Positions 40,743-51,622 are shown, counted from the stretch's first letter. The stretch is 64,000 bases of DNA from Brevibacterium ihuae (GCF_900184225.1 NZ_FXWZ01000002.1:724368-788367), one strand, 5' to 3'. Made by a program: numbers and translations. Notes: generated by a model not told the origin, from the sequence alone.

Positions 40743-41837
40743 TCAGCCGATCTCGTCGAGGCGTCGGGCGCGGTCGGCGGCGCGGGAGGACTCGACGACG
40801 GGATCGAGCTGGCCGTCGAGGACCTGGTCGAGATTGTGCGCCTTGTACCCGGTCCGGTGATCGGCGATCCGGTTCTCCGGGAAGTTGTACGTGCGGATGC
40901 GCTCGGAGCGGTCGACGGTGCGCACCTGCGCGCGGCGCTCGTCATTGGCCGCGGCGGCGGCCTCCTCGGCGCGCTGCGCGAGGATCCGGGCGCGGAGCAT
41001 CCGCATCGCGGCCTCCCGGTTCTGCAGCTGCGACTTCTCGTTCTGGCAGCTCGCGACGATCCCCGTGGGCACGTGGGTGATCCGGACGGCGGAATCGGTG
41101 GTGTTCACCGACTGGCCGCCCGGCCCGGAGGAGCGGAATACGTCGATCCGGAGGTCGGAGTCGGCGATCTCGACCTCGTCGGGCTCGTCGACCTCGGGGA
41201 ACACGAGCACGCCCGCGGCCGAGGTGTGGATCCGGCCCTGCGACTCCGTCACCGGCACGCGCTGGACCCGGTGGACCCCGCCCTCGAAGCGGACCCAGCC
41301 GTACACTCCCCCGGCCGTCGACTTCACGGCGAGCGTGACGTCCTTGCAACCGCCGAGGTCGGAGTCGGTCCGGTCGAGGATCTCCGTCGACCAGCCGCGC
41401 GACTCCGCCCAGCGCTGGTACATCCGGAGCAGATCCGCGGCGAACAGCGCGGACTCCTCGCCGCCCTCACCCGCCCGGATCTCGATGAGCGCGTCCCGCA
41501 CGTCGTCGGGATCGCGGGGGACGAGCAGATCACGCAGCCGGTCGCCGAGCTCGGCGCTCCGGGCCCGCAGCTCCTCGGCCTCGGCGGCGAAGCCGGGGTC
41601 CTCGGCGGCGAGCTCGGCCGCCGCCTCGAGATCCGCGGCGGTCTCCTCGAGCTCCCGCCAGCAGGTCGCGACGCGGTCGAGCTCCGCATAGCGGCGGGGG
41701 AGCCGGCGCGCCTGCCCCGGGTTCTGGTGGACGGCCGGATCCGCGAGCTCCTGCTCGACGCGCGCGTGCTCGTCGAGCAGGGCCCGCACCGACTGGGTGA
41801 TCGATTCGATGTCCGCGCCGGAGTGCCCTGCGCTCAT
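40743..41837 (-). CDS. prfA: peptide chain release factor 1
   Basis: Recognises UAA and UAG and triggers peptide release. The 364-residue protein has the domain-3 GGQ motif ([18 protein letters not shown]) and the anticodon-like loop region with [18 protein letters not shown]. It begins three bases after the rho stop. In many actinobacteria rpmE (bL31) lies between rho and prfA; it is absent here. Confidence 0.97.
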   Translation of the reverse strand: MSAGHSGADIESITQSVRALLDEHARVEQELADPAVHQNPGQARRLPRRYAELDRVATCWRELEETAADLEAAAELAAEDPGFAAEAEELRARSAELGDRLRDLLVPRDPDDVRDALIEIRAGEGGEESALFAADLLRMYQRWAESRGWSTEILDRTDSDLGGCKDVTLAVKSTAGGVYGWVRFEGGVHRVQRVPVTESQGRIHTSAAGVLVFPEVDEPDEVEIADSDLRIDVFRSSGPGGQSVNTTDSAVRITHVPTGIVASCQNEKSQLQNREAAMRMLRARILAQRAEEAAAAANDERRAQVRTVDRSERIRTYNFPENRIADHRTGYKAHNLDQVLDGQLDPVVESSRAADRARRLDEIG

Positions 41838-41840
41838 CGA

Positions 41841-43835
41841 TCAGTACTCGTCGGCGGCGGACTTCGGCAGCGGAGTGGTCTTCTGCACCTGCATGAGGAA
41901 CTCCGCGTTCGAGCCGGTCTCCTTGAGCTTGGAGAGCAGGAGCTCGAGGGCCTGCTGCTGCTCGAGGCCGGAGAGCACCCGCCGCAGCTTCCACATGACC
42001 TTGGTCTCCTCGGGGCTCATGAGGTTCTCCTCGCGGCGGGTGCCGGAGGAGTTGACGTCCACGGCCGGGTAGATGCGCTTGTCCGCGAGGTTGCGGCTCA
42101 GGCGCAGCTCCATGTTGCCGGTGCCCTTGAACTCCTCGAAGATCACCTCGTCCATCCGCGAGCCGGTCTCGACGAGCGCGGTCGCGAGGATGGTGAGCGA
42201 ACCGCCGCCCTCGATGTTGCGCGCCGCGCCGAAGAACTTCTTGGGCGGGTAGAGCGCATTCGCGTCGACGCCGCCGGACAGGATGCGTCCGGAGGCCGGC
42301 TGGGCGAGGTTGTAGGCGCGTCCGAGGCGGGTGATGTTGTCGAGGAGCACGACGACGTCCTGGCCCATCTCGACGAGGCGCTTGGCCCGCTCGATCGCGA
42401 GCTCGGCGATCGTCGTGTGATCGTCGGCCGGACGGTCGAAGGTCGAGGCGATGACCTCGCCCTGGACCGCGCGCTCCATGTCGGTGACCTCCTCGGGACG
42501 CTCGTCGACGAGGACGACCATGAGGTGCACGGAGGGGTTGTTCGCCGTGATCGCATTCGCGATCTGCTGCATGATCATCGTCTTGCCCGCCTTGGGCGGT
42601 GCGACGATGAGTCCGCGCTGTCCCTTGCCGATCGGCGACACGAGGTCGATGATGCGGCCGGAGATCTGCTTCGAGGTGGTCTCCATCCGCAGGCGCTCCT
42701 GCGGGTAGAGCGGGGTGAGCTTGGAGAACTCGACGCGACGCTTCGCGTCCTCGACGCTCAGCCCGTTGACGGAGTCGAGGCGCACGAGCGCATCGAACTT
42801 CTCGCGCTTGCCGGAGCGCTCGCCCTCGCGGGACTGGCGGATCGCGCCGACGATCGCGTCGCCCTTGCGCAGGCCGTTCCGCTTGACCATGTTCGCCGAG
42901 ACGTACACGTCGTTGGGGCCGGGGAGGTAGCCGGTGGTGCGGAGGAACGCGTAGTTGTCGTGGACGTCGAGGATGCCGCCGACGGGGATGAGCACGTCGT
43001 CGGGCCGGAGCTCCGGCTCGTCGAAGTCGTTGCGGCCGCGGCGCTTGCGGTCGCGCCCGCGGTTGCGGCCGCGGCGGTCGCCGTCGCGGTCGTTCCGGTT
43101 GTCGCCGCGGTCGCGTCCCCGGCCGCCGCGATCATTGCGGTCATTGCCGTTGCTGCGGTCGTTCCGGTTCTCGTTCCGGTCTCGGTTGTCGTTGCCGCCC
43201 CGGTCGTTACGGTCGTTGTCGCCGCGATCGTTGCGATCGTCGCCGTTGCCGTTGCCGCGATCGTTCCGGTCGCCGCGGTTGTCGCCGCCGCGCTCGCTCC
43301 GGCTGTCGTTCCGGTCGCGGTTGTTGTCGTTCCGGTCGTTGCGGTTGTCGTTGCCGCCGCGATCCTTCCGATCGTTGCCGCGGTTGTCGTTCCGGTTCTC
43401 GGCGCGGTCTCCCCCGCGTCCGCCGCGCTCCTGCGACTCGGATCCCGAACCGGGCTCCCGGTCGTCCCGGCGCTGCTGCTCGGCGGCAGGCGCCTCGGCG
43501 GCCTGCTGCTCGCCGGCACCGCGTCCGCGGCGCGAGCGCTGCTGGGCCTCGTCCGACTTCTCCGCGGCATCTCCCTGGGCGGGTGCGGCGGGAGCGGATT
43601 CGGCGGCGGGTGCATCGGCGGCACGTCCGCGGCCGGCAGACCGGCGGGCGGGAGCCGGAGCCGAGCCCTGGGCGCCGCTGCCGGCGGCGTTGATGGCCTC
43701 GATGAGGTCGCTCTTGCGGAGGCGGCGGTATCCCTTGATACCGAGACCCGCCGCCATCTCCTGGAGCTGGGGCAGCCGCAGGGCGGTGAGGCTTCCCGAG
43801 CGGGCGGCGGTTTCGGTGTTCGTGGTCTCTGTCAC
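41841..43835 (-). CDS. rho: transcription termination factor Rho with a long disordered insertion
   Basis: Hexameric RNA helicase for factor-dependent termination, 664 residues. The N-terminal Rho_N helix bundle (residues 15-50) is followed by an insertion of about 215 residues. Residues 52-135 are Ala/Pro/Glu/Gln-rich, and 137-268 consist almost entirely of Asn, Asp, Arg and Gly in RND/DRG repeats. The RNA-binding domain resumes at [21 protein letters not shown]. Walker A is [12 protein letters not shown]. It starts at GTG 43835 with GAAGGAA upstream. Actinobacterial Rho insertions increase RNA binding; the low-complexity stretch here is long. Confidence 0.96.
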   Translation of the reverse strand: MTETTNTETAARSGSLTALRLPQLQEMAAGLGIKGYRRLRKSDLIEAINAAGSGAQGSAPAPARRSAGRGRAADAPAAESAPAAPAQGDAAEKSDEAQQRSRRGRGAGEQQAAEAPAAEQQRRDDREPGSGSESQERGGRGGDRAENRNDNRGNDRKDRGGNDNRNDRNDNNRDRNDSRSERGGDNRGDRNDRGNGNGDDRNDRGDNDRNDRGGNDNRDRNENRNDRSNGNDRNDRGGRGRDRGDNRNDRDGDRRGRNRGRDRKRRGRNDFDEPELRPDDVLIPVGGILDVHDNYAFLRTTGYLPGPNDVYVSANMVKRNGLRKGDAIVGAIRQSREGERSGKREKFDALVRLDSVNGLSVEDAKRRVEFSKLTPLYPQERLRMETTSKQISGRIIDLVSPIGKGQRGLIVAPPKAGKTMIMQQIANAITANNPSVHLMVVLVDERPEEVTDMERAVQGEVIASTFDRPADDHTTIAELAIERAKRLVEMGQDVVVLLDNITRLGRAYNLAQPASGRILSGGVDANALYPPKKFFGAARNIEGGGSLTILATALVETGSRMDEVIFEEFKGTGNMELRLSRNLADKRIYPAVDVNSSGTRREENLMSPEETKVMWKLRRVLSGLEQQQALELLLSKLKETGSNAEFLMQVQKTTPLPKSAADEY

Positions 43836-44100
43836 GAAGGTTCCTTCTCCCTCGTTCGGCTGCAGCGAAGAAAGATCGTGGATCCTGCAGCGATGGACGG
43901 CACGCATGAGAGTGCGTGCTCTGTAGTGGAGTACCCTGAAGAACTCAGACGCGGTACGAAGAATGTTCCCAGCGAATCCGATTCGGTGACGGTGCCGATC
44001 CGAGCGGATCCGACAGCTCACGCGTTCTCGTGTGGGAACGCCTCCAGCCTACACTTCGTCGTTCCCGAGCGCGAATCCGACCCGCCGCCCCGAGAGGCGC
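43836..44100 (-). promoter_or_regulatory. rho leader / thrB-rho intergenic region
   Basis: A 265-base gap in an otherwise tightly packed minus-strand gene row. On the minus strand TAGGCT near 44050 is a possible -10, giving an untranslated leader of about 200 bases, in keeping with the long, autoregulated rho leaders known in other bacteria. I see no defined riboswitch or strong hairpin. Confidence 0.35.
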
Positions 44101-45081
44101 TCAGACGGCGCCGTCGACCGTCGTCACCGCACCCATCGGCGCGATCCGGGTGTCGATGATCCGCGCGTCGTCGCCGCCGAGCTCCGCCCGCACGCGCGCA
44201 CCGAGGTCGGCACCGGTCCCGAGCACCGCGATCGTCGGACCCGCACCGGACACGACCGCCGCGAGGCCGGCCGCCCGGAGCGCATCGATCCGCTCGAGCG
44301 AGGCACTCATCGCGGGTCGCCGGTAGTTCTGGTGGAGGCGGTCGACCGTCGCCTCGAGGAGCAGGCTCGGGTCGGTGGAGATCGCGTGCACGAAGAGGCC
44401 CGCCACCGCCGAGTTCGCCGCGGCCTCGGCGTGGGGAACCACCTCGGGCAGCAGGGCCCGGGCGACAGCCGTGTCGAGTCGGGTGTCCGGCACGACGAGG
44501 ACGACGCGCACGTCGTCGGCCACCGGCAGGGACACCGAGCGCGCCGCGCCGCCGAGGTCGGTGAAGCTGATCGACACGCCGCCGAAGAGCGCGGGCGCCG
44601 CGTTGTCCGGGTGCCCCTCGTAGCGGGTCGCCCAGGCGAGCCGGTTCGCCGCGGTCTCCCCCGGCAGCCCGGCCGCGCGGGCGAGCGCGTCGGCGACGGC
44701 GATCCCCGCGACCACGGCCGAGGCCGAGGAGCCCATCCCCCGCGACTGCGGGATGACGTTCCGGCACTCGAGCGAGAGCCGGCCGGCGAGGTCGATGCCG
44801 CGGGCGGCGAGGATCTCGCTCGCCACCCGGTGCGCGAGGTGCGAAGCATCGCGGGGCAGGTCGTCGGCGCCCTCCCCGATCACCGTCACGCAGGCGGCGG
44901 GGTCCACCGCCTCGGCGGAGACCCGGGCGCGGACGGCGTCGCGGATGTCGAGCGCCATGCCGAAGCTGTCGTATCCGGCTCCGAGGTTCGCCGAGGTCGC
45001 CGGCACCTCGACGAGCACGTCGAGGCCGGCCGGGGCGACGGTATCGGAGACGGTCCGGTCGACGGGTGTGCCGGTGGGCAT
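44101..45081 (-). CDS. thrB: homoserine kinase
   Basis: Phosphorylates homoserine, the penultimate step to threonine. The 326-residue GHMP kinase has the N-terminal VPATSANLGAGYDSFGMALD and the phosphate loop VIPQSRGMGSSASAVVAG (about 110-127), with the C-terminal SGAGPTIAVL. ATG 45081 overlaps the thrC stop (ATGA). Confidence 0.95.
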   Translation of the reverse strand: MPTGTPVDRTVSDTVAPAGLDVLVEVPATSANLGAGYDSFGMALDIRDAVRARVSAEAVDPAACVTVIGEGADDLPRDASHLAHRVASEILAARGIDLAGRLSLECRNVIPQSRGMGSSASAVVAGIAVADALARAAGLPGETAANRLAWATRYEGHPDNAAPALFGGVSISFTDLGGAARSVSLPVADDVRVVLVVPDTRLDTAVARALLPEVVPHAEAAANSAVAGLFVHAISTDPSLLLEATVDRLHQNYRRPAMSASLERIDALRAAGLAAVVSGAGPTIAVLGTGADLGARVRAELGGDDARIIDTRIAPMGAVTTVDGAV

Positions 45082-46169
45082 CAACCCTCCTCGAGACCGA
45101 GCGCGCGGGCGGCGGACACCGCGTCGACGGACACGCGGGTGGGCTCGAGCGAGGAGCCGTCGGCGGTGCGGATCGCCCACTGCGGATCCTTGAGCCCGTG
45201 ACCGGTGACGGTGCACACGATCGTCGCCCCGGCCGGCACCCTGCCGGCGTCGGACTGCTTGAGGAGTCCGGCGATCGACGCGGCGGAACCGGGCTCGACG
45301 AAGATCCCCTCGGTCGAGGACAGCAGCCGGTGCGCGGCGAGGATCTCGTCGTCGGTCACCGCGTCGATGATGCCGCCGGACTCGTCGCGGGCCTCGATCG
45401 CCTGCTCCCAGGACGCCGGGTTGCCGATCCGGATCGCGGTGGCGACGGTCTCCGGGGCGTCGACCGGATGACCGAGCACGAGCGGGGCGGCGCCCGCGGC
45501 CTGGAAGCCCCACATCTGCGGGCGCGAGTCCGACAGGCCCGCCTCCGCGTACTCGCGGTAGCCCTTCCAGTACGCGGTGATGTTGCCGGCGTTGCCGACC
45601 GGCAGGATGTGGATGTCCGGTGCCTTCCCCAGTCGGTCGACGACCTCGAAGGAGGCGGTCTTCTGCCCCTCGATCCGGTCGGGATTCACCGAGTTGACGA
45701 GGTGCACCGGGTAGGCCTCGGAGAGCTTGCGGCACAGCGTGAGGCAGTCGTCGAAGTTCCCGTCGATCTCGAGCAGCTCGGCGCCGTGGGCGACCGCCTG
45801 GCTCATCTTGCCCACCGAGATCTTGCCGGCGGGGACGAGCACCGCGCAGGTCAGCCCCGCCTTCGTCGCATAGGCCGCGGCCGAGGCAGAGGTGTTGCCG
45901 GTCGACGCGCAGATCACGGCCTTGGCCCCGTACTCGACGGCCTTGGAGATCGCCATCGTCATCCCGCGGTCCTTGAAGGAGCCGGTCGGGTTCATCCCCT
46001 CGTACTTGACCCACACCTCGGCTCCGGTGCGCTCCGACAGTCCGGCGGCGGGGATGAGCGGCGTCCCGCCCTCGCCCAGGGTGACGGCGGCGGTGGTGTC
46101 GGCGATGTCGAGGTGCGGGCGGTACTCCTCGATGACTCCCTGCCACTGGTGGCGGTGACGAACGTTCAT
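45081..46169 (-). CDS. thrC: threonine synthase
   Basis: PLP enzyme that converts O-phosphohomoserine to threonine. The 362-residue protein has the PLP lysine in [32 protein letters not shown], and the phosphate-binding loop [21 protein letters not shown] precedes ATG 46169. It sits 44 bases after hom and is coupled to thrB. Confidence 0.96.
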   Translation of the reverse strand: MNVRHRHQWQGVIEEYRPHLDIADTTAAVTLGEGGTPLIPAAGLSERTGAEVWVKYEGMNPTGSFKDRGMTMAISKAVEYGAKAVICASTGNTSASAAAYATKAGLTCAVLVPAGKISVGKMSQAVAHGAELLEIDGNFDDCLTLCRKLSEAYPVHLVNSVNPDRIEGQKTASFEVVDRLGKAPDIHILPVGNAGNITAYWKGYREYAEAGLSDSRPQMWGFQAAGAAPLVLGHPVDAPETVATAIRIGNPASWEQAIEARDESGGIIDAVTDDEILAAHRLLSSTEGIFVEPGSAASIAGLLKQSDAGRVPAGATIVCTVTGHGLKDPQWAIRTADGSSLEPTRVSVDAVSAARALGLEEG

Positions 46170-46213
46170 GGGATTCCTTCCTGCGGGGTGCCGGGTGCGG
46201 CGGGTCGGCGGTC

Positions 46214-47524
46214 TCAGTGGCCTTCGATGCGCAGCACCGAGGACACGGCGTTGACGACATCGAGCTCGGCGAGCCGGTCGACGGTGCGCCGCAGTGCGGC
46301 GTCGGTGCCGGAGTGGGTCGCGATGACGAGCTTGGCGCGCTGCTCGGTGCCCTCCGGCTCGCCCTCGACCTGGGTCTGCTGCACGAGCTCGATCGAGACC
46401 TGCTCCTCGGCGAACACCTCGGTGACGCGGGAGAGCACGCCCGGGCGGTCGAACACGTCGAGCGTGATCTGGTAGCGGGTGGTGATCGCGGAGATCGGCA
46501 GCACCGCGCGGCGGGCGGTGACCGCGCGCTCGTACTGGCCGCGTCCGCCGAGCACCTTGCGCCGGGCGACGGACACGACGTCGCCGAGCACCGCCGAGGC
46601 GGTCGGCGCCCCGCCGGCTCCCTGGCCGTAGAACATCAGCTCGCCGGCGGCCTCGGCCTCGACGAAGACCGCGTTGAACGCCCCGCCGACGCCGGACAGC
46701 ACGTGGTCGCGCGGGAGCAGCGCGGGGTACACGCGGGCGGACACGCCCGGACCCTCGGGCGAGTCCGCGAGCTCCTCGCAGATCGCGAGGAGCTTGATGG
46801 TGAATCCCTGCGCGCGGGCGGTCTCGATCATGTCGGCGGTGACGCCGGTGATGCCCTCGACGTCGACGTCGTCGATGGTGACCGGGGTGTGGAAGGCGAT
46901 CGCGGCGAGGATCGCGGCCTTGGCGGCGGCGTCGTGGCCGCCGACGTCGGCCGTCGGGTCGGCCTCGGCGAACCCGAGCGCCTGCGCGGTGCGGAGCGCA
47001 GTGTCGAAGTCCCAGCCCTCGGAGTCCATCTGATCGAGGATGTAGTTCGTCGTGCCGTTGACGATGCCCATGACGCGGGTGATCCGATCGCCCGCGAGGG
47101 AGTCGCCGACCGGGCGGATGATCGGGATCGCCCCGGCGACGGCGGCCTCGTGCTCGAGGCGCACCTCGGCGGCGTCCGCTGCCTGCATGAGCTCGCCGTA
47201 GGAGGCGGCGAGGAGGGCCTTGTTCGCGGTGACGACCGAGGCGCCGGACCCGAGGGCGGTGAGGATGAGCTCGCGTGCGGGATCGATCCCTCCCATGAGC
47301 TCGATGACGATGTCGGCACCGTCGATCGCGGCCTGCGCGTCGGTGGTGAGCAGGTCCGCGGGGATGCCGGGGCGCTCCTTGGCGGAGTCGCGGACCGCGA
47401 CCCCGGTGAGCTCGAGGCGGGCTCCGATGCGCTGGGCGAGATCGTCCCCGTTCTCGAGGATCCGGCGGGCGACCTCGGTGCCGACGACACCGCATCCGAG
47501 CATGGCGACGCGCAGTGACTTCAT
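46214..47524 (-). CDS. hom: homoserine dehydrogenase
   Basis: NAD(P)H-dependent reduction of aspartate semialdehyde to homoserine. The 436-residue protein has the Rossmann motif [24 protein letters not shown] with the catalytic Lys region, and [11 protein letters not shown] followed by [11 protein letters not shown]. The C-terminal ACT domain (about 350-430: [21 protein letters not shown]) predicts feedback control by threonine. It is seven bases downstream of lysA. Confidence 0.96.
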   Translation of the reverse strand: MKSLRVAMLGCGVVGTEVARRILENGDDLAQRIGARLELTGVAVRDSAKERPGIPADLLTTDAQAAIDGADIVIELMGGIDPARELILTALGSGASVVTANKALLAASYGELMQAADAAEVRLEHEAAVAGAIPIIRPVGDSLAGDRITRVMGIVNGTTNYILDQMDSEGWDFDTALRTAQALGFAEADPTADVGGHDAAAKAAILAAIAFHTPVTIDDVDVEGITGVTADMIETARAQGFTIKLLAICEELADSPEGPGVSARVYPALLPRDHVLSGVGGAFNAVFVEAEAAGELMFYGQGAGGAPTASAVLGDVVSVARRKVLGGRGQYERAVTARRAVLPISAITTRYQITLDVFDRPGVLSRVTEVFAEEQVSIELVQQTQVEGEPEGTEQRAKLVIATHSGTDAALRRTVDRLAELDVVNAVSSVLRIEGH

Positions 47525-47531
47525 GGGGTTC

Positions 47532-48968
47532 TCATTCTCCGTTCTCGTGGACCGGGGCGAACCCCGGATCCGTGGCGAACATGTCCTGGTAGCTCTCGGG
47601 CCGGATCGCCCAGCGGACGTCCTCGCCGTCGACGGCGAGCACGCCCGGGCGCGGCACGTGGTTGTAGTTCGAGGCGAGCGGCCGGCAGTACGCGCCGGTG
47701 CCGGGCACCGCCACGAGGTCGCCGGCGGCGATGTCGGCCGGCAGGTACTCGTCGCGGACGATGATGTCCCCGCTCTCGCAGTGCTTGCCGACGACCCGCA
47801 CGACCACCGGGTCCTCGGGCGAGGTGCGGTTGGCCAGGGTGCACGAGTAGTCCGCGTCGTAGAGAGCGGTGCGGATGTTGTCGCTCATCCCGCCGTCGAC
47901 GCTGACGTAGCAGCGCACGCCGCTGCCGGTGTCGACCGGCTTGACGGTGCCGACGCGGTAGAGGGTGAACATCGCCGGCCCCGCGATCGCGCGGCCCGGC
48001 TCGAACGACACGAAGGGCACCTCGCTGCCGTGCTCGGCACAGGCCTTCCCGACGACGTCCGCGAGCTGCTCGGCGATCTCGCCGAACGGGGTCGGGGTGT
48101 CCTGCGAGGTGTACTGGATGCCGAAGCCCCCGCCGAGGTCGACCTCGGGCAGGGAGACCCCGTGGGTGCGCTCGATCTCCGCCCGCAGGCCGATGATCCG
48201 ACCGGCGGCCACCTCGAACCCGGCCTTGTCGAAGATCTGCGAGCCGATGTGGCTGTGGAGGCCGATGAGCTCGAGCGACGGCGCGTCGATGATCTGCGCG
48301 GCCGCCGCGGCGGCGTCCCCGCCCTGCAGGCTGAGGCCGAACTTCTGGTCCTCGTGGGCGGTGGCGATGAAGTCGTGCGTGTGCGCCTCGACCCCGACGG
48401 TGACGCGGAGCATGACGCGCGCGGTGGTGCCCCGGTCGGCGGCCGCCGCCGCGACGCGCGGGATCTCGTCGAAGGAGTCGATGACGATGCGGCCGATCCC
48501 CCAGTCGAGGGCGAATGCGATCTCGGCATCGGATTTGTTGTTGCCGTGGAGGCCGACGAGCGCGGGATCGAACCCGGCCCGGCGGGCGATCATGAGCTCG
48601 CCGAGCGAGCAGCAGTCGAGCCCGAGGTCGGCCTCGGCGATCCAGCCGGCTGCGGCGGTGCAGAGGAACGCCTTGCCGGCGTAGTAGCCGCGCGCCCCGG
48701 GTCCGACGCGCTCGAACGCCGTGGAGAAGGCCCGCGCGAACTCCGCGGCGCGGGCGCGGAAGTCGGCGACGTCGAGGACGTACATCGGGGTCCCGTACTG
48801 CTCGGCGAGCGCGGTCACCGGGTGCCCGGCGATCCGGAGCACGCCGTCGTCGCCCTTGGTGACGTTCGCCGACCACAGGCTCGGCATAAGGGCGTTGACG
48901 TCGTCGGGATAGGGCAGCCAGACGGGCGAGGGCGCGGCGTGGAGGCTGCCGGCGATATGAGCGGGCAC
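47532..48968 (-). CDS. lysA: diaminopimelate decarboxylase
   Basis: Last step of lysine synthesis, drawing on the meso-DAP pool shared with peptidoglycan. The 478-residue fold-III PLP enzyme has the PLP lysine in GYYAGKAFL, HGNNKSDAEI, DLGGGFGIQY and the dimer-interface CESGD. The start is GTG 48968: the segment from HIAGSLHA to DVNALMPSLW is conserved in actinobacterial LysA, so the later ATG is unlikely. It begins two bases after the argS stop. Confidence 0.96.
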   Translation of the reverse strand: MPAHIAGSLHAAPSPVWLPYPDDVNALMPSLWSANVTKGDDGVLRIAGHPVTALAEQYGTPMYVLDVADFRARAAEFARAFSTAFERVGPGARGYYAGKAFLCTAAAGWIAEADLGLDCCSLGELMIARRAGFDPALVGLHGNNKSDAEIAFALDWGIGRIVIDSFDEIPRVAAAAADRGTTARVMLRVTVGVEAHTHDFIATAHEDQKFGLSLQGGDAAAAAAQIIDAPSLELIGLHSHIGSQIFDKAGFEVAAGRIIGLRAEIERTHGVSLPEVDLGGGFGIQYTSQDTPTPFGEIAEQLADVVGKACAEHGSEVPFVSFEPGRAIAGPAMFTLYRVGTVKPVDTGSGVRCYVSVDGGMSDNIRTALYDADYSCTLANRTSPEDPVVVRVVGKHCESGDIIVRDEYLPADIAAGDLVAVPGTGAYCRPLASNYNHVPRPGVLAVDGEDVRWAIRPESYQDMFATDPGFAPVHENGE

Positions 48969-48970
48969 GC

Positions 48971-50608
48971 CTACATCCTCTCAGGCGCGCTCACGCCGAG
49001 CAGCTCGAGTCCGTTGGACAGGACGGTCGCGGTCGCCCGGTCGAGCACGAGGCGCGAGGCGTGCACGGGGGTGATCTCCTCGTCGGCGCGCGGGGTCACG
49101 CGGCACGCGTCGTACCACTTGTGGAACAGCCCGGCGAGGCTTTCGAGGTACCGGGCGATGCGGTGCGGCTCGCGCAGCTCCGCGGCCTGCGCGACCACCC
49201 GCGGGTAGTCGGCGAGCGCGGCGAGGAGGACCGTCTCCGTGCCGTCGGTGAGGGTCCCGGGATCGAAGGCCTCGGCGGTGATGCCCGCGGCGACGGCGTT
49301 GCGCTCGATGCTCCGGGCGCGCGCGTGGGCGTACTGGACGTAGTACACCGGGTTGTCGTTGCTCGCGCTCCGGAGCACCTCGGGATCGAGGGTGAGCGGC
49401 GAGTCGGCCGGGGTGCGGGCGAGCGAGTAGCGCACCGCGTCGGCGCCGAGCCAGTCGATGAGGTCGCGCAGCTCGATGATGTTCCCGGCGCGCTTCGAGA
49501 GCTTGGCGCCGTTGATCTTGATGAGCTGGCCGATGAGGACCTCGATGTTGAACTCGGGGTCGTCGCCGGCGGCGGCGGCGATCGCCTTGAGGCGCCCGAT
49601 GTAGCCGTGGTGATCGGCGCCGAGGAGGTAGATCTTCTCGGTGAAGCCGCGATCCTTCTTGTCGAGGTAGTACGCGGCGTCGGCGGCGAAGTACGTCGGC
49701 TGGCCGTCAGCCCGGATGAGCACCCGGTCCTTGTCGTCGCCGAAGGTGCTCGTGCGCAGCCAGACCGCGCCGCCGTCCTCGTAGACGTGGCCCTGCTCGC
49801 GCAGGCGGTCCACGGCCTTCTCGATCGCCCCGGTCGAATGGAGCTCCTGCTCGGAGAACCACACGTCGAAGCGGACCCCGAAGTCCGCGAGCGTGCTGCG
49901 GATGTCGGCCATCTGCAGCGCATAGGCGCGGTCGCGGACCTCGGCGCGCGCGCGGTCCTCGGACTCCTCGGCGAGCTCCGGACGCTCGGCGCGGATCGCC
50001 TCGGCGATGTCGGCGACGTACTGGCCGGGGTAGCCGCCCTCCGGCACCTCGCGGCCGTGCATCCGGGCGAGGACGGAGTTCGCGAAGGTGTCCATCTGGG
50101 AGCCGGCGTCGTTGATGTAGTACTCGGAGGCGACCTCGGCACCGGCGGCGCGCAGCACGCGGGCGATCGCATCGCCGAGAGCGGCCCAGCGGGTGTGGCC
50201 GAGATGGAGGGGCCCGGTGGGGTTGGCGGACACGAACTCCATGTTGACGACGTGCCCGGCGAGCGCGTCGCCGGTGCCGTAGGCGCTGCCCGCCGCGACG
50301 ATGTCGGCGGCGAGGCGGCCGGCGGCCTCGGCCGCGAGCGTGATGTTGAGGAATCCGGGTCCGGCGACGTCGACGGCGTCGATGCCCGGGTCGGCGCGCA
50401 GCCCGGCGGCGATCCGCTCCGCCAGGTCGCGCGGGGCGAGACCGGCCTTCTTCGCCGTCTGCAGCGCGATGTTCGAGGCCCAATCGCCGTGGTCGCGGTT
50501 CTTCGGCCGCTCGACCACGATGGTCGCGGGCTCCTCGATCCCGAGGCCCTCCGCGTTGAGATCGGCGATGACGGAGCTGATCGTCGTCTTGAGTTCTTCT
50601 GGAGTCAC
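48971..50608 (-). CDS. argS: arginyl-tRNA synthetase
   Basis: Class I aminoacyl-tRNA synthetase, 545 residues. The N-terminal Add-1 domain (residues 1-100) precedes the HIGH-equivalent motif SANPTGPLHLGHTRWA. The C-terminal DALR anticodon domain contains VQYAHARARSIERNA and ends ELLGVSAPERM. The KMSKS-like motif is KLSKRAGN. Both tRNA genes in the window are its substrates. Confidence 0.97.
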   Translation of the reverse strand: MTPEELKTTISSVIADLNAEGLGIEEPATIVVERPKNRDHGDWASNIALQTAKKAGLAPRDLAERIAAGLRADPGIDAVDVAGPGFLNITLAAEAAGRLAADIVAAGSAYGTGDALAGHVVNMEFVSANPTGPLHLGHTRWAALGDAIARVLRAAGAEVASEYYINDAGSQMDTFANSVLARMHGREVPEGGYPGQYVADIAEAIRAERPELAEESEDRARAEVRDRAYALQMADIRSTLADFGVRFDVWFSEQELHSTGAIEKAVDRLREQGHVYEDGGAVWLRTSTFGDDKDRVLIRADGQPTYFAADAAYYLDKKDRGFTEKIYLLGADHHGYIGRLKAIAAAAGDDPEFNIEVLIGQLIKINGAKLSKRAGNIIELRDLIDWLGADAVRYSLARTPADSPLTLDPEVLRSASNDNPVYYVQYAHARARSIERNAVAAGITAEAFDPGTLTDGTETVLLAALADYPRVVAQAAELREPHRIARYLESLAGLFHKWYDACRVTPRADEEITPVHASRLVLDRATATVLSNGLELLGVSAPERM

Positions 50609-50708
50609 CGTCCCAGAGTATTACCCGCGGGACGCCGGGTGCGACTCGGGTGCGGCGACTCCGGCCGCTCCGCTGATCGCGGGAGCGGACGGGCCGCCGT
50701 CGACCGAT

Positions 50709-50735
50709 CCGGGGCCCCGGTCGCCGGGGCCCCGG
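50709..50735 (-). terminator. terminator after the DUF4352 gene
   Basis: Two copies of the palindrome CCGGGGCCCCGG (50709-50720 and 50724-50735) separated by TCG form a 12-bp stem 20 bases past the DUF4352 stop and before argS. Each arm is also self-complementary, so alternative folds exist. Confidence 0.6.
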
Positions 50736-50755
50736 TGCCGCGCCCCGGAGCGCGA

Positions 50756-51622
50756 TCAGCCCAGCGCGATCTCGATCGGCTCGTCGAACAGGCCTCCGCG
50801 GAAGACCAGCGTGCTCGGCTCGACCCCCTCCGGCACATCGAACAGGACGATCCCGTCGACGGTGTTGCCCGGATTGATCTCCTCGAGGAACGAGTTGCTG
50901 TCCTCGACGTAGATCGCGGAGGCGTCGTCGGCGCTGTAGGTCCGCGCCTCGTCATCGGTGAGCTCGACATCGCTGGAGAAGAACGTCACCGGGGAGTCGC
51001 CGATGTTCGTCACCTCCATGCTCACGACGATGAACTGTCCCTGCGCCTCGGCCCCGAACAGGTCGTCGCCGACCGAGGCGACCCCGGTCTCGACGTCGGT
51101 GACGGTGACCTCGAAGTCGCCGCTCGCCACCGCCTCGCCGACGGCGGCCGACTTCTCCTCCTCCGCCGGGGGCGCCTCGTCGGCTTCGCCCTCCGCCGGG
51201 TCCTCGGCGCCGTCGTCGACCGGCGCGCCCGGGTCGGCGGCCTCACCGCCGCCGTCCGGCGCGGCGGTCCCCGGGTCGGTGTCGCCGCCCCCGGTCCCGG
51301 CACAGCTCCCGACGATCGCGAGGAATACGACGACGAGCACCCAGAACCACCAGCGCTTGAGGACCGACTTCCGCTTCGGCTTCCCCTGCGGCCCGGACGG
51401 CCCGTAGCCCTGCGGGCCCTGTGGGCCGTAGTCGTGGGGGCCGGACGGATACCCGCCCGGGCCGGACGGGTGCGGAGCCTGCCACGAGGGTGACGCCTGA
51501 GCGCCGGGCGGCATCGGATGCCCGTACGGCGCGGCCGGCGGCCCCTGCGGTCCGGGACCGGCCCCGGCAGGCTGCCCCGGCGTCTGCCGGGGATCGTGCG
51601 GATAGGGCGGCGGCTGTGACAT
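50756..51622 (-). CDS. DUF4352 membrane-anchored protein
   Basis: A 288-residue protein with three parts. The cytosolic N-terminus is Pro/Gly/Gln-rich (about 1-85, with PSGP and GPQG repeats). One membrane helix follows a basic KPKRKSVLKR (WWFWVLVVVFLAIVGSCAG, about 90-108). An acidic spacer of about 55 residues then leads to a C-terminal Ig-like DUF4352 domain (GDFEVTVTDVETG ... GQFIVVSMEVTNIGDSPV ... DVPEGVEPSTLVF). The last part is outside the cell. Its role is unknown. It is divergent from the histidine kinase gene. Confidence 0.85.
   Translation of the reverse strand: MSQPPPYPHDPRQTPGQPAGAGPGPQGPPAAPYGHPMPPGAQASPSWQAPHPSGPGGYPSGPHDYGPQGPQGYGPSGPQGKPKRKSVLKRWWFWVLVVVFLAIVGSCAGTGGGDTDPGTAAPDGGGEAADPGAPVDDGAEDPAEGEADEAPPAEEEKSAAVGEAVASGDFEVTVTDVETGVASVGDDLFGAEAQGQFIVVSMEVTNIGDSPVTFFSSDVELTDDEARTYSADDASAIYVEDSNSFLEEINPGNTVDGIVLFDVPEGVEPSTLVFRGGLFDEPIEIALG

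Noticed and set aside
43031..43427. Tandem repeat or CRISPR-like array in the rho gene
   Set aside because: The periodicity reflects RND/DRG codons in an open reading frame; spacers and repeats of constant length are absent.
40497..44159. Plus-strand open frame of 1220 codons opposite prfA and rho
   Set aside because: It is an antisense shadow of very GC-rich coding DNA; the Val/Ala/Pro runs mirror the Asn/Asp/Arg/Gly codons of Rho, and no known domain appears.
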